This document shows, piece by piece, positions 36,630-45,656 of a DNA stretch of 64,000 nt (position 1 is its first letter; the number at the start of each line of letters is the position of its first letter). The stretch is from Fusibacter sp. A1 (GTDB lineage Bacteria > Bacillota > Clostridia > Peptostreptococcales > Acidaminobacteraceae), in NCBI RefSeq assembly GCF_004125825.1, contig NZ_QQWI01000010.1, forward strand, positions 72,364 to 136,363, given 5' to 3'. The notes beneath the pieces are model-generated. The model ran no database searches, had not been told where the DNA came from, and worked only from the letters and a program-made list of their open reading frames with translations. Both the position numbers and the translations under genes were made by a program.

Positions 36630-36728
36630 TTAAAACATCAATTGTCATATTACAATTACCTTAAATCGTGCACGTAATCTAAATTTTTTAGTACAATGAC
36701 TTTGAATTGTACAGTTTAGGGGGTTAAG

Positions 36729-37352
36729 ATGTTTAGAAACAAAAAAATCATAATGATGGTTCTATTGTTATTTGTAGGAATCATGACTCTTCAATATGCT
36801 CAAGCAGAAGGTGATCAGATTAAAGTCGATTTTGACATTTTTAGGTATACCCTAGAAAGTTCGTCAAATGATTCATCATCAACCTCAACCTCAGGGGAGC
36901 TTCCGAGTGCATATACCTTAAGCCTTCAGATTAAAAGGGATGATGTCATACTCTATGAACATGAAATGACAAAATTCAGTATAGGTGATGCTGATAGCCA
37001 AAGTGCAAAGCCCATGAATATCACAGTCGATATATCAGAACTCGACTATCACTACGAAAAGAGCTGGCTTTTAAACAAAACCTATCAACTCAAGTACAAA
37101 GCGGTCTTATCGATGGACAACCCAAATATAATGATCCCAATACCTGATTCAGAAGGTGAGTCCGCAGGTTACCATCGTCCACTCAATATCGAAGGAGACT
37201 ACGAAGGGGAAATCAGAAATCAGATTAAAGGCTGGTGCAGTAAACAAAAAGCTGAGCAGATTGGACTTGACATGGTTGTTGATAAAATACAGATCCATAT
37301 TTACAATCACGTTGATAAGCTTATAAAGGATGAAGAAGATGAGAAGAAATAA
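36729..37352 (+). CDS. hypothetical secreted protein
   Basis: A 207-residue protein with TTTAGGGGG before its start, a signal peptide (cleavage likely after QYAQA, about residue 26), a Ser/Thr-rich patch (SSSNDSSSTSTSG) and an otherwise soluble beta-rich body ending in a charged tail. No family recognised. Its last codons overlap the start of the GNAT gene, so the two are probably translated together. Confidence 0.65.
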   Translation: MFRNKKIIMMVLLLFVGIMTLQYAQAEGDQIKVDFDIFRYTLESSSNDSSSTSTSGELPSAYTLSLQIKRDDVILYEHEMTKFSIGDADSQSAKPMNITVDISELDYHYEKSWLLNKTYQLKYKAVLSMDNPNIMIPIPDSEGESAGYHRPLNIEGDYEGEIRNQIKGWCSKQKAEQIGLDMVVDKIQIHIYNHVDKLIKDEEDEKK

Positions 37353-37845
37353 TATTGAAATAAGAAATGCCCAGGCAAGTGATGCCCAACTGCTTGCAAA
37401 GTGGTGGAATGACGGGAAAATCATGGCGCATGCCGGTTTTCCCGATGGGCTGGGAACAAGCCCTGAAGAGGTGGAAGAAGGTCTGAAAACTGATGAAGAC
37501 AGGGTAAGAAGACGCCTGATTTTGGAATACGACAAGGAAGCCATTGGTGAGATGAGCTATCGTTTTAAGACCGGTGATAAAGCGGAAATCGGTATTAAGA
37601 TATGTGTTCCCACGTTAAGGGAAAAGGGAATAGGCACCCAAGCGCTCACGCTGTTAATTGAACATCTGTTTAATGAACTGGACGCAAAGCGAATCATTTT
37701 GGACACCAATGTTACCAATCACAGGGCACAACATGTTTATAAAAAACTAGGGTTTGAAGAAACCTACTACTGGTTTAACGCATGGACCAACCAGCATGGC
37801 GAGTTGCAGTCTTCTGTGCATTATCAGCTCTTAAGGACAAAATGA
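37339..37845 (+). CDS. GNAT family N-acetyltransferase
   Basis: A 168-residue GNAT of the RimJ/RimL-like or aminoglycoside-6'-acetyltransferase-like group. The start at 37339 has AAGG nine bases upstream; ATG 37330 is also possible. The acetyl-CoA loop is PTLREKGIGTQALTLL and the C-terminal part is NHRAQHVYKKLGFEETYYW. WWNDGKIMAHAGFPDG near the N-terminus is typical for this group. Substrate unknown. A terminator follows. Confidence 0.85.
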   Translation: MRRNNIEIRNAQASDAQLLAKWWNDGKIMAHAGFPDGLGTSPEEVEEGLKTDEDRVRRRLILEYDKEAIGEMSYRFKTGDKAEIGIKICVPTLREKGIGTQALTLLIEHLFNELDAKRIILDTNVTNHRAQHVYKKLGFEETYYWFNAWTNQHGELQSSVHYQLLRTK

Positions 37846-37853
37846 GTTTTAAG

Positions 37854-37881
37854 CATCACTTTTCACAAGTGATGTTTTTTT
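37854..37881 (+). terminator. intrinsic terminator after the GNAT gene
   Basis: CATCACTT (37854-37861) pairs with AAGTGATG (37867-37874), followed by seven Ts. Confidence 0.85.
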
Positions 37882-38075
37882 ACTTTTAATCCTAACAGCA
37901 AGTGAAGTGACGACTTTGTAACCGGCGCAGGGATTCGGTGAAAAGTCCATCATGCTTGCAATGACTTGATGATGAAGATAGCAATCGGTGCAAACACATA
38001 AAGAGCATAGTAGTAACAGAATTGACATTTTATAGGCACTTACAATTGGTATACTCATATTAAAAGGAGGTTGTC

Positions 38076-38897
38076 ATGAAAAAAATTATCGGGTTACTAC
38101 TATTGATATTGGTTCTTACCGGGTGTTCTGCTAAAGGCGCGGCTGAAGAATCGGTATCGAGCTACGAAGACAAAAATTACGAAGTATCGGAAACGTCCTC
38201 GTCTGAATTTGGATTTGAAAAGAACATAGGGGATAGAAAAATCATCTTTAAGGGACAAGTCACGTTGCGGATCGCATCGTATCAAGATGCCGCTCAAGAA
38301 ATCGAAGAAGCCACCATGAAAGCGGGTGGCTATGTCAGTGAATCGAATATAAGTGAAGGATACAGTCATCTGGTGCTTAAGATCCCCGCTTCAGAAGCCA
38401 AGAACTTCCTAAACGGCTTTGAGCAGTTTGGAACGGTGATCGACAGCCGATTTACATCGGATGATGTCACAGAGCAGTTCACCAACCTGGAGATCAGAAC
38501 CACCAATCTGGAAGTGCAGATCGCGACCTTAAGGGAGCTCCTTAAAAAGGACGACATCAAGGTGGAGGACATCTTCAAGATCGAGAACGAAATCAGACGG
38601 CTTGTCGATGAACTTGAAGGCTACCAGGGGCAGATAAGAAACCTCAGTTCACGCGTATCCTTCAGTGAAATCGTCGTATCGCTTACAAGAGAGACGGAAC
38701 TTGAGGTCACAAACGGCAAGACCTTCGGCTACGAGGTAAGCTCGGCCTTTAAAACAGGGGTGAACGGCATTGTCGAACTGGTTCAACTGATCATCATCGT
38801 CGGCGCCTTCTTAGTGCCGTGGCTTCCTGTCGTTCTAGTGATCGGCCTTACAGCCATCATGATCAGAAGACGTACCCTTAAAAAGGGCAAGGAATAA
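38076..38897 (+). CDS. DUF4349 domain lipoprotein
   Basis: A 273-residue protein after AAAAGGAGG. A lipobox (LTGC, Cys at residue 17) marks it as a lipoprotein. The DUF4349 domain (about 55-235) contains KAGGYVSESN and the coiled-coil segment TNLEVQIATLRELLKKDDIKVEDIFKIENEI. A C-terminal hydrophobic segment (about 235-262) followed by RRRTLKK anchors it again in the membrane. The family is common in Firmicutes and its function is unsettled. Confidence 0.88.
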   Translation: MKKIIGLLLLILVLTGCSAKGAAEESVSSYEDKNYEVSETSSSEFGFEKNIGDRKIIFKGQVTLRIASYQDAAQEIEEATMKAGGYVSESNISEGYSHLVLKIPASEAKNFLNGFEQFGTVIDSRFTSDDVTEQFTNLEIRTTNLEVQIATLRELLKKDDIKVEDIFKIENEIRRLVDELEGYQGQIRNLSSRVSFSEIVVSLTRETELEVTNGKTFGYEVSSAFKTGVNGIVELVQLIIIVGAFLVPWLPVVLVIGLTAIMIRRRTLKKGKE

Positions 38898-38908
38898 TAC
38901 AGCAAATC

Positions 38909-38938
38909 AAAAACGACCGTCAAGCGGTCGTTTTGTTT
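38909..38938. terminator. bidirectional terminator between the DUF4349 gene and purA
   Basis: AAAACGACCG (38910-38919) pairs with CGGTCGTTTT (38925-38934), loop TCAAG; A- and T-rich flanks fit both converging genes. Confidence 0.85.
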
Positions 38939-38967
38939 TGCAAGGGTTAAGCTAGGAAGATAAGGCG

Positions 38968-40242
38968 CTAGACATCCCTGCGAATCAGCGCGTCCCTGCC
39001 TGGTCCGACGGATACGTATCTGATGGGGAAACCGATCATGGTTTCGATGGCTTCGACGAATTCTTTTGCCTTTAGGGGCAACTTGTCGTAGTCTCTGATC
39101 TTGCTGATATCAGCCAGCCAGCCTTCAAAGGTTTTAAACACCGGCTTCGCTTTTTCAAGCTCGTAGGTGCAGGGGAAGTCTTGCGTGATTTCACCATCGA
39201 TGTCGTAGTGCGTGCACACTTGAATGGTTTCTAAAGACCCCAGAACATCGAGTAGTGACAACACGACTTCTGTTGTGCTTTGCAGCTGGCATCCGTAGCG
39301 GGTGGCTACTGCGTCGAACCAGCCGATCCGACGTGGGCGAGAGGTGGTCGCTCCGTATTCGTTGCCGATTTCCCGGATGGTGGCCGCCATTTCATCATGA
39401 ATCTCACTTACAAAAGCGCCTGCGCCGACTGCGCTTGAATAGGCTTTGACAACGGTTGTCACTTTGGTAAGCGCGCTTGGTGGCAAACCGGTGCTCACGG
39501 GCGCAAAGGCAGCAAGCGGGCTCGATGAGGTCGTCATCGGATAGATTCCGTGGTCGGGGTCTTTAAGCGCACCGAGCTGGCCTTCGAATAGAATGGTCTT
39601 AAAGTTATGGTGGGCATCCAGTAAAAGCTTTTGCGTATCTGCGACAAAGGACTTGATCAGTTTGCCCTGCTCGAACAGTTCTTCGGTGATCTCCTGAGCA
39701 TTCAGCAGTGGCGCGTGGTAAAGGTTGGACATCAATATATTGGTGTGTTCGATGTTTCTTTCCACTTTTTTAAGAAGGTGGTCGTAGTCGAAGAGGTCGG
39801 CGATTTGAATACCGATCTTTTTGTATTTATCAGCGTAAAATGGAGACATTCCGGTCTGCGTGGACCCGAACTGGTATTCCTTGAGGCGCTGTTCTTCCAG
39901 TTTGTCAAGGGTGATGTGATGGGGCAGCACAACCTGCGCCCTGTGGCTGATCTTTATGTCCGGGGCCGGCACTCCGCATGCTACCACTTGATTGTATTCT
40001 TCCAAAAATGCCTTGATGTTCACCGCAACCCCTGTCGCCAGGACGTTGGTGGTTTTTGCATTAAACACGCCCGACGGCAGAAGATGGAGCTTGAATGTTC
40101 CATAATGGTTCACGATGGTGTGGCCTGCGTTGTTGCCACCTTGAAACCTGACGACAAAATCAGAATTCTGCGCAAGGTAGTCGGTCATTTTTCCTTTACC
40201 CTCGTCGCCCCAGTTGCCACCTACGATTGCTTGTATACTCAT
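38968..40242 (-). CDS. purA: adenylosuccinate synthetase
   Basis: A 424-residue enzyme that joins IMP and aspartate using GTP, the first step from IMP to AMP. N-terminal GGNWGDEGKGKMTDYLA is the GTP/IMP loop (usually GxQWGDEGKGK), with GGNNAGHT following; later LLFEGQLGALKDPDHGIYPMTTSS and the C-terminal VGPGRD. The reading TRYGCQLQ and RRIGWFDAVA also agree. Length is standard. A LysR gene is divergent, and an inverted repeat between them overlaps a possible -10 box of purA. Confidence 0.96.
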   Translation of the reverse strand: MSIQAIVGGNWGDEGKGKMTDYLAQNSDFVVRFQGGNNAGHTIVNHYGTFKLHLLPSGVFNAKTTNVLATGVAVNIKAFLEEYNQVVACGVPAPDIKISHRAQVVLPHHITLDKLEEQRLKEYQFGSTQTGMSPFYADKYKKIGIQIADLFDYDHLLKKVERNIEHTNILMSNLYHAPLLNAQEITEELFEQGKLIKSFVADTQKLLLDAHHNFKTILFEGQLGALKDPDHGIYPMTTSSSPLAAFAPVSTGLPPSALTKVTTVVKAYSSAVGAGAFVSEIHDEMAATIREIGNEYGATTSRPRRIGWFDAVATRYGCQLQSTTEVVLSLLDVLGSLETIQVCTHYDIDGEITQDFPCTYELEKAKPVFKTFEGWLADISKIRDYDKLPLKAKEFVEAIETMIGFPIRYVSVGPGRDALIRRDV

Positions 40243-40265
40243 TATAAAACTCCTTTCGGTTGTTT

Positions 40266-40289
40266 ACTGTATCGGTTAAGTACAGTATA
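40266..40289. promoter_or_regulatory. candidate LysR operator overlapping the purA promoter
   Basis: ACTGTA (40266-40271) and TACAGT (40281-40286) form a 6-bp inverted repeat with a 9-base spacer, close to the T-N11-A form of LysR sites. On the minus strand the sequence TATACT (complement of 40284-40289) could be the -10 of purA, so a bound protein would cover it. Confidence 0.45.
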
Positions 40290-40349
40290 ATCAATTTATG
40301 ATTATAATTAAAATCAATGTTATTTATAATGTGTATAAGTGGGGTTTAT

Positions 40350-41243
40350 ATGACGCTAGATAGCTATAAAGTATTCTTTACAGTGGCAAAAGAAGGACAG
40401 TTTTCAAAGGCTGCGACCGTGCTGTATCTTTCGCAACCAGCGGTGAGCCAGTCTGTGAAGCAGCTTGAAGGGCAGCTGGGTTGCGTGCTGTTCAACAGGA
40501 CCGCAAAGGGCGTTGAACTGACCTACGAGGGAGACCTTCTGTTCGGGCACTTGAAAAAGGCGTTTGAACATATTGAAGCTGCAGAACTGGCAGTCATCGC
40601 CGCTAAAAACCTGGAAGTCGGTGAAATAAAAATAGGGGCCAGTGATTCTGTGTGCAGTCATTACCTGCTTGACCATCTGCAGACTTTCAAGGACAAGTTT
40701 CCTGAAATTAAGGTCCACGTATACAACAAGACCTCTTCTGAAGTACGGTCGATGCTGAAATCAGGTGAAGTCGAGATCGGTTTTGTGAACATGCCCCTGG
40801 ACGGGCAGGACGGGCTAGAGGTGATCGATGTGATGCCGCTGCAGGACTGTTTTGTCCATCATCCCGAGTTCTCAAGTGATCTCAAAGGCGAGAAGGACTT
40901 GTCGCAACTTGCCGGCTATCCGCTGGTCGTGCTTGAAAAAGGAACCAACATGAGAAGGTTTTTTGACAGCATCATGCACGGGCATCAGGTGGACTACACG
41001 GCGGATTACGAACTGGGAAGCGCCGACCTTGTCGTCAAGTTTGCGATCAAGAAGTTCGGGATCGCCTTTGTCACAAGAGAGTTTTGCGAATCAGAGATCG
41101 CATCGGGCGCATTGGATATCATCCGCCTAAAAGAAGAGATACCCAAACGAAGCATCGGCATGGTCACGGTGAAAGGTAAAAAGTTAAGTAGCGCCGCAAA
41201 GGAATTCTATCAGCAGTGCCTAGATGGAAAAGCAAAACACTAA
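40350..41243 (+). CDS. LysR family transcriptional regulator
   Basis: A 297-residue regulator; the start at 40350 (MTLDSYKVFFTVAKEGQFSKAA) has GGGG at 40341-40344, and the helix-turn-helix lies at residues 5-60 (LSQPAVSQSVKQLE). The remaining part is a periplasmic-binding-type effector domain (about 88-290; GEIKIGASDSVCSHYLLDHL). Effector unknown. Transcribed away from purA across a 107-bp region holding a palindrome; the family usually regulates the divergent gene and itself. Confidence 0.92.
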   Translation: MTLDSYKVFFTVAKEGQFSKAATVLYLSQPAVSQSVKQLEGQLGCVLFNRTAKGVELTYEGDLLFGHLKKAFEHIEAAELAVIAAKNLEVGEIKIGASDSVCSHYLLDHLQTFKDKFPEIKVHVYNKTSSEVRSMLKSGEVEIGFVNMPLDGQDGLEVIDVMPLQDCFVHHPEFSSDLKGEKDLSQLAGYPLVVLEKGTNMRRFFDSIMHGHQVDYTADYELGSADLVVKFAIKKFGIAFVTREFCESEIASGALDIIRLKEEIPKRSIGMVTVKGKKLSSAAKEFYQQCLDGKAKH

Positions 41244-41270
41244 CTCGCAATTGGAGTTAGTGTTTTTTTT
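41234..41270. terminator. terminator after the LysR gene
   Basis: AACACTAACTC (41236-41246) pairs with GAGTTAGTGTT (41254-41264), followed by Ts; the stem includes the LysR stop codon. The converging kinase gene ends at 41278. Confidence 0.85.
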
Positions 41271-41277
41271 AGGGGGC

Positions 41278-42957
41278 TTATGCAGAAAACCAGATTGGTG
41301 CTGTTATGAGTACCGTCACACCGTGACCTAGCATTGAATTAAAGGTAACCGTACCGTTTAAGGTATGTTTCACCAGCTGATAAAGCGTGGGCAGGCCAAG
41401 TCCCTCGCCTTTACTGAAATCATTTTTTTGATAAGGTTCGAAGAGGCTTAATGTATCACTTGAACGAACGCCGTGTCCGGTGTCCTTGTAGATGATTTCG
41501 AATTCGTTTATCTTCCGGTGGACCTCGATGCTGATTTTGCCTGGCGAATGGTTGTCGAATCCGTGGGCTAAGGAATTTGAAACCAATATCTCAATTACTG
41601 TTTTCAGAGCGTCCTTATTGGATTCGACCATAAGGTGCTCGGTGCAGTTGACGCTTAGTTCGTGCGCACCGAGAATGCCTGCAGACCTTAGGTTGTCCGT
41701 GACCTGCAGCACATGCTTGCCAAGGTCGAATTCTGTTGGTCTGGCGCTTGCGGGCTTAGTCGATGCGGTTCTCAGTTGCTTGAGCTCTTGGATGACTGTG
41801 TTAAGGTCGGTTTCTAGATTGCCGAGATGCGTTGTCGTCTGATCCAGCAGATGAGAAAAGGATCCAACATTCGACCCGGTATCGATAAGGCTTGCTCTCA
41901 TCTGCTCCGTTAACTTGGCTAACTCGTCTGTGGTGGACAAGCCGCTTCCTATATGAGGAATCAGCCTGTCGGTGATATTAAGTGATAGGCGATTCACGGC
42001 GGACATCTTTTCGCTTAGCTGATTGACCGAGTGCTCCTCGATGATCCTTTTGCTTGATGCGACCAACCGCTCGTTTGTGAAGCTCAAGTCGGCTGTCATA
42101 TGGTCCACCTGTCTGTCTAGATACCACCGCCAGGTCAGATAGGCGGCTGCGATGATAACAAGCGGTATCGTAAGATAGAGGGCGAACTTGAAAAAAGCGA
42201 ATGAAAAGGCTGATTTTTCATCGGTGCCGAACCACTTTTCATAAATCTCATCGTATTTGCCCGATGCTTTGATGGCAAGCAGCCCCTCGTTGAGCTGGGC
42301 GGTCAGCGCCGTGTTGCCTTGTCGCACTGCAAAACAGTAATTGCTTGTACCTACCGCCTGATCGATTCGTTTTATGGTGTTTAAGTCTAAGGAATCGATA
42401 TAATACTGGGCGTATTTATCCGTCAGCAGGGCGGCGTCATGCTTGCCGTTTTTAAGGAGCATTAGTGCGTCCTCTGTTCTTGGTACCGTCACCAGCGAGT
42501 CGGAAAAACCCAGTCTGATCGCCTGATCGTGTAGCGAAGAACCACTGACTACGATAAGCGATTTGCCATTTAGATCGTCGATGGATTCCAATCCTTCTTT
42601 TTTTCTGACATACAGATAGTCACTCATTTGCACTACCGGCAAGCTAAAGTCAAATCTAGCGTCATCTTCTTTAGAATAGCGCATGAGTACGTACATGTCG
42701 GCGGTATTCGCGGTCAGGTTTCGCAACATTTGAGGATAGGTGCTGGTCTTATAAGTATGCGAAAGATTCATCGCACTCAAAATCTCGTGTGCGATCTCAA
42801 TACCAAATCCCTTGTATACCTCGTCGTCGACATACGAAATCGGAGGCTGCGACTGATCGCCTTGAACAAGGATAGGGTTATCTGCATGAGTTACTGAAAC
42901 TGTCAGCAGTAGGGTGACTAAGAAAATCGGCATCCTCAGTCGATGTTTATCTTTCAT
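41278..42957 (-). CDS. sensor histidine kinase with extracellular amino-acid-binding (SBP_bac_3) domain
   Basis: A 559-residue protein. A signal peptide (1-25) is followed by a periplasmic-binding domain of the SBP_bac_3 type (about 30-245; YKGFGIEIAHEIL, AALLTDKYAQYYID), one membrane segment (about 253-273), a coiled-coil region, and a HATPase domain (about 430-555) with N box NSLAHGFDNH, G1 DTGHGV and G2 GEGLGLPT. A clear HisKA phosphorylation box was not found, so dimerisation and phosphate transfer are unusual or diverged. No response regulator is adjacent. A CCCACCG/CGGTGGG hairpin (42985-43002) lies before its start. Confidence 0.85.
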   Translation of the reverse strand: MKDKHRLRMPIFLVTLLLTVSVTHADNPILVQGDQSQPPISYVDDEVYKGFGIEIAHEILSAMNLSHTYKTSTYPQMLRNLTANTADMYVLMRYSKEDDARFDFSLPVVQMSDYLYVRKKEGLESIDDLNGKSLIVVSGSSLHDQAIRLGFSDSLVTVPRTEDALMLLKNGKHDAALLTDKYAQYYIDSLDLNTIKRIDQAVGTSNYCFAVRQGNTALTAQLNEGLLAIKASGKYDEIYEKWFGTDEKSAFSFAFFKFALYLTIPLVIIAAAYLTWRWYLDRQVDHMTADLSFTNERLVASSKRIIEEHSVNQLSEKMSAVNRLSLNITDRLIPHIGSGLSTTDELAKLTEQMRASLIDTGSNVGSFSHLLDQTTTHLGNLETDLNTVIQELKQLRTASTKPASARPTEFDLGKHVLQVTDNLRSAGILGAHELSVNCTEHLMVESNKDALKTVIEILVSNSLAHGFDNHSPGKISIEVHRKINEFEIIYKDTGHGVRSSDTLSLFEPYQKNDFSKGEGLGLPTLYQLVKHTLNGTVTFNSMLGHGVTVLITAPIWFSA

Positions 42958-42984
42958 ACGCTCAACTCCTTTTGCTTTAATATA

Positions 42985-43002
42985 CCCACCGAAAACGGTG
43001 GG
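42985..43002. other. hairpin in the leader of the sensor kinase gene
   Basis: CCCACCG (42985-42991) pairs perfectly with CGGTGGG (42996-43002), loop of four As. No T run, so it is not a standard terminator. Confidence 0.45.
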
Positions 43003-43411
43003 ATTACAAATGATTTATGTAAATGAATTTTGGATTTTGTACCGGTCGGAAATGGACACGTTTAGACAGGATAGCACATGGAGTTATGTAAAGTAAATAA
43101 AGAAAATTATATTTTGGAGAAATGAAAAGATGCTCCAGCTGAATGAATGCATTTGCTAGCAGAAGGACCAAATATGAAAAAAAATCACAAGTAGCATCTA
43201 TTTATTACAAAAAATTAATAATTCTACAAGGAAAGCACACTGCGAAATTTGTCGAAATATTCACTCTCTTCGATTTACTAAAATTGTTAAAAATGTTGAT
43301 AATGCTTATTTTCCTTCGCAAGCGTCGAAATAGCTAAAAAATGAAATTGTCGATATTTGTCGAAAGTCCCAACTGCTATTCTGCTCCCTGCACACTAGTA
43401 AACAAAAGGGG
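43003..43411. other. AT-rich intergenic region upstream of the Tad-like operon
   Basis: No convincing gene; short frames present have no ribosome binding site. The region holds the Spo0A-box-like cluster described separately. Confidence 0.6.
43248..43365 (+). promoter_or_regulatory. cluster of Spo0A-box-like sites
   Basis: Two perfect TTTGTCGAAA sites (43248-43257 and 43356-43365) and two near matches, CGTCGAA (43323-43329) and TGTCGAT (43348-43354), all in the same orientation, lie 50-165 nt before the operon promoter. TGTCGAA is the known Spo0A core; Spo0A itself is not in the window. Confidence 0.55.
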
Positions 43412-43439
43412 TTGACTTGATTTGTCTAAAAAGTATAAT
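43412..43439 (+). promoter_or_regulatory. promoter of the Tad-like operon
   Basis: TTGACT (43412-43417), 16-bp spacer, perfect TATAAT (43434-43439), followed by a leader of about 35 nt with AGGAGG. Confidence 0.8.
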
Positions 43440-43480
43440 AGCATCAATGTCGTTGATGGATTTTCAATAGGAGGAAACTT

Positions 43481-44431
43481 TTGAGAAATATTGTTTTAAT
43501 TACTAAGGATGAAACTTTTTATAAATCCATTGAACTGTTTATCAACAGAAGTGGAACCGTTTCGTCATGGCTTTATGTAACTCAAGACGTAGAAGAGACA
43601 AGGGTGAAAAACGCGGAGATTGTCGTAGTGGATTCAGGGGTTGATTATGTAAACAGTCACGGACAAAAAATCCTGATGCTTGAAAACGTGCGAACAAATA
43701 CTCCGGATACGATTTACAAGTTTCAAAAGTTCGAATCCGTTTTGACCGAAATTCGAAAAAAGGCTGGATTCAGATCGGAAGTGGCTGCAGAGGACTGCAA
43801 GGTTATCGCGATCACCTCGGCTGTCGGGGGAGCAGGAAAGAGCACTTTCTTGAAATATGCCTCCCTTTGTTTGAATGAAAGCGCTAAAACAGCGACGATA
43901 CGTCTCATTGGAGGAATGAAACATCCACAGAACCTGACGCTATCGGATTTATGCTTTGATGAAGAGGTTGAAGGACTGCTGAGCAAGCCAAAGGAGTTTG
44001 AGTTCTCCTCGTCGGATGGGAATTTTACGCTCCCGGGGTTTAGCCTTCCGCTTGACTTTCATGAAGCGGACATGGTGGATGTCATTGAAAAACTCAAGAA
44101 ATACGCCAAAAGAAACGGGATCAGGAACATCCTGATCGAACTGCCGCAACTCTTTTTCATGCAGACTCAACGTAGTGTCGAGGCATCGAACTTTTCTGTG
44201 CTGCTCATCGACCACAAACGTTGTGATGGGCAGGGCGAGCCACCTCATGAATACGATCTGAATCCAAAGCAGCTGATTTGCGTGAATAACCGCTGCGGTC
44301 ATACCCTTCCGCTTTCAATCCCTGAATTCGGTTCCAATCTGACATACGAAGGGTTGAGTGCTGACAAAGAGAGCCCACACTACAAATATATCAACGATAT
44401 CGTCATCGAGTTAGGACTTAAAGATGCATAA
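43481..44431 (+). CDS. TadZ/CpaE-like ATPase (receiver-like N-terminus plus MinD-type domain)
   Basis: A 316-residue protein starting with TTG at 43481, ten bases after AGGAGG. Residues 1-95 form a receiver-like domain without a clear phosphorylation site; residues 105-316 are a MinD/ParA-type P-loop ATPase with the intact deviant Walker A SAVGGAGKST (113-122) and a later IRNILIELPQL near the Walker B position. TadZ/CpaE positions Tad pilus assembly at the membrane. First gene of a 20-gene run; it overlaps the next gene by 8 nt. Confidence 0.82.
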   Translation: MRNIVLITKDETFYKSIELFINRSGTVSSWLYVTQDVEETRVKNAEIVVVDSGVDYVNSHGQKILMLENVRTNTPDTIYKFQKFESVLTEIRKKAGFRSEVAAEDCKVIAITSAVGGAGKSTFLKYASLCLNESAKTATIRLIGGMKHPQNLTLSDLCFDEEVEGLLSKPKEFEFSSSDGNFTLPGFSLPLDFHEADMVDVIEKLKKYAKRNGIRNILIELPQLFFMQTQRSVEASNFSVLLIDHKRCDGQGEPPHEYDLNPKQLICVNNRCGHTLPLSIPEFGSNLTYEGLSADKESPHYKYINDIVIELGLKDA

Positions 44432-45656
44432 GGAGATCATCAAAGCGACCAAAAGGCAATTGAATCAGGTGGTTCTGATCACGGATGACGTCGTCAGGCA
44501 GATCATTCACGGTGTGATTGAAGGCAAGCATGCCGAAGAGCCTATCCCTCTTAAAGAAAGAAAACGAATACTTGAACGTTCCTTCAATACCCTCAGAAGA
44601 CTTGATGTCCTTCAGCCGCTGATCGAGGATGATGAGATCACAGAAATCATGGTGAACGGTCCGGACTGCATTTTTTTTGAAAGAAAGGGTGTCATCTTGG
44701 AATCCGATCTTGTTTTTGACGATGCGGAACGGTTGAATCACGTGATACAAAAAATCGTGAGCGGTGTGAACCGAACGGTGAATACTTCAGAACCCATCGT
44801 CGATGCGAGACTGATAGACGGATCTCGTGTCAATGTGGTGCTTCCGCCCATCGCGCTCAATGGTCCGATCATGACTATCCGAAAATTCCAGAAGGAACAG
44901 TTCACCATGAAGGACCTGATTGAGCTTGGAGCCATCACTAATGAGGCCGCAGGCGAAATCGACGGATGGATGCGTGCGAGGCTGAACCTGTTCATTTCGG
45001 GCGGGACGGGTTCCGGGAAGACCACTTTTTTAAATGTGCTTAGCCAGAGTATCCAGAAGGACCAGCGTGTAATCACCATAGAGGATTCGGCAGAACTGCA
45101 ACTGACCCATATCAAGAACTGGGTCAGGCTTGAAACCAGAAACGCCAACACGGAAGGTGTAGGTGAAATCAGCATACGAATACTCATAAAAAGCGCTCTG
45201 CGTATGAGACCGGACCGGATTATCGTCGGCGAGGTGAGGGGGTGCGAGGCGATCGATATGCTTCAGGCGATGAACACAGGCCATGACGGATCGCTGTCGA
45301 CAGGCCATGCGAACAATGTGACCGACATGCTAAAGCGGCTCGAGACGATGGTCTATTCGGATTCGCAGATGCCTATTGCTGCGATCAAACAGCAAATCGT
45401 ATCGGCGATCGATGTGATCATCCACCTTGGCAGGTTGAGGGATAGTTCCAGAAGGGTGCTCGCCATCGAGGCGATGTCGCATCTAGAAAATGGCGATTAC
45501 GTACTGGTCCCCCTTTACCTCTTTTGTGACTTAGGAGACGATGAAAATGGACGGGTAAAAGGAGCTCTGACACGAACGGGAAACGTCCTGCCACGAATAG
45601 GCAAGTTGATCGCTTCGGGGCAAACCGTCAAAAAGGAGCCTCATCATGCTGATTAG
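44424..45656 (+). CDS. CpaF/TadA-type secretion ATPase
   Basis: A 410-residue hexameric VirB11/PilT-type ATPase. The N-terminal domain contains DDEITEIMVNGPDCIFFE; Walker A is GGTGSGKT (193-200), with the VGEVRG box and the following ALQAMNTGHDGSLSTGHANN (His box). It powers assembly of Flp-type pili at the cytoplasmic face. Overlaps the gene before by 8 nt and the next by 11 nt. Confidence 0.93.
   Translation: MHKEIIKATKRQLNQVVLITDDVVRQIIHGVIEGKHAEEPIPLKERKRILERSFNTLRRLDVLQPLIEDDEITEIMVNGPDCIFFERKGVILESDLVFDDAERLNHVIQKIVSGVNRTVNTSEPIVDARLIDGSRVNVVLPPIALNGPIMTIRKFQKEQFTMKDLIELGAITNEAAGEIDGWMRARLNLFISGGTGSGKTTFLNVLSQSIQKDQRVITIEDSAELQLTHIKNWVRLETRNANTEGVGEISIRILIKSALRMRPDRIIVGEVRGCEAIDMLQAMNTGHDGSLSTGHANNVTDMLKRLETMVYSDSQMPIAAIKQQIVSAIDVIIHLGRLRDSSRRVLAIEAMSHLENGDYVLVPLYLFCDLGDDENGRVKGALTRTGNVLPRIGKLIASGQTVKKEPHHAD

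Noticed and set aside
43143-43337. A 64-codon frame in the AT-rich region before the Tad-like operon
   Set aside because: No ribosome binding site, low-complexity Lys/Leu/Ile composition, and it overlaps the Spo0A-box cluster; probably a chance frame.
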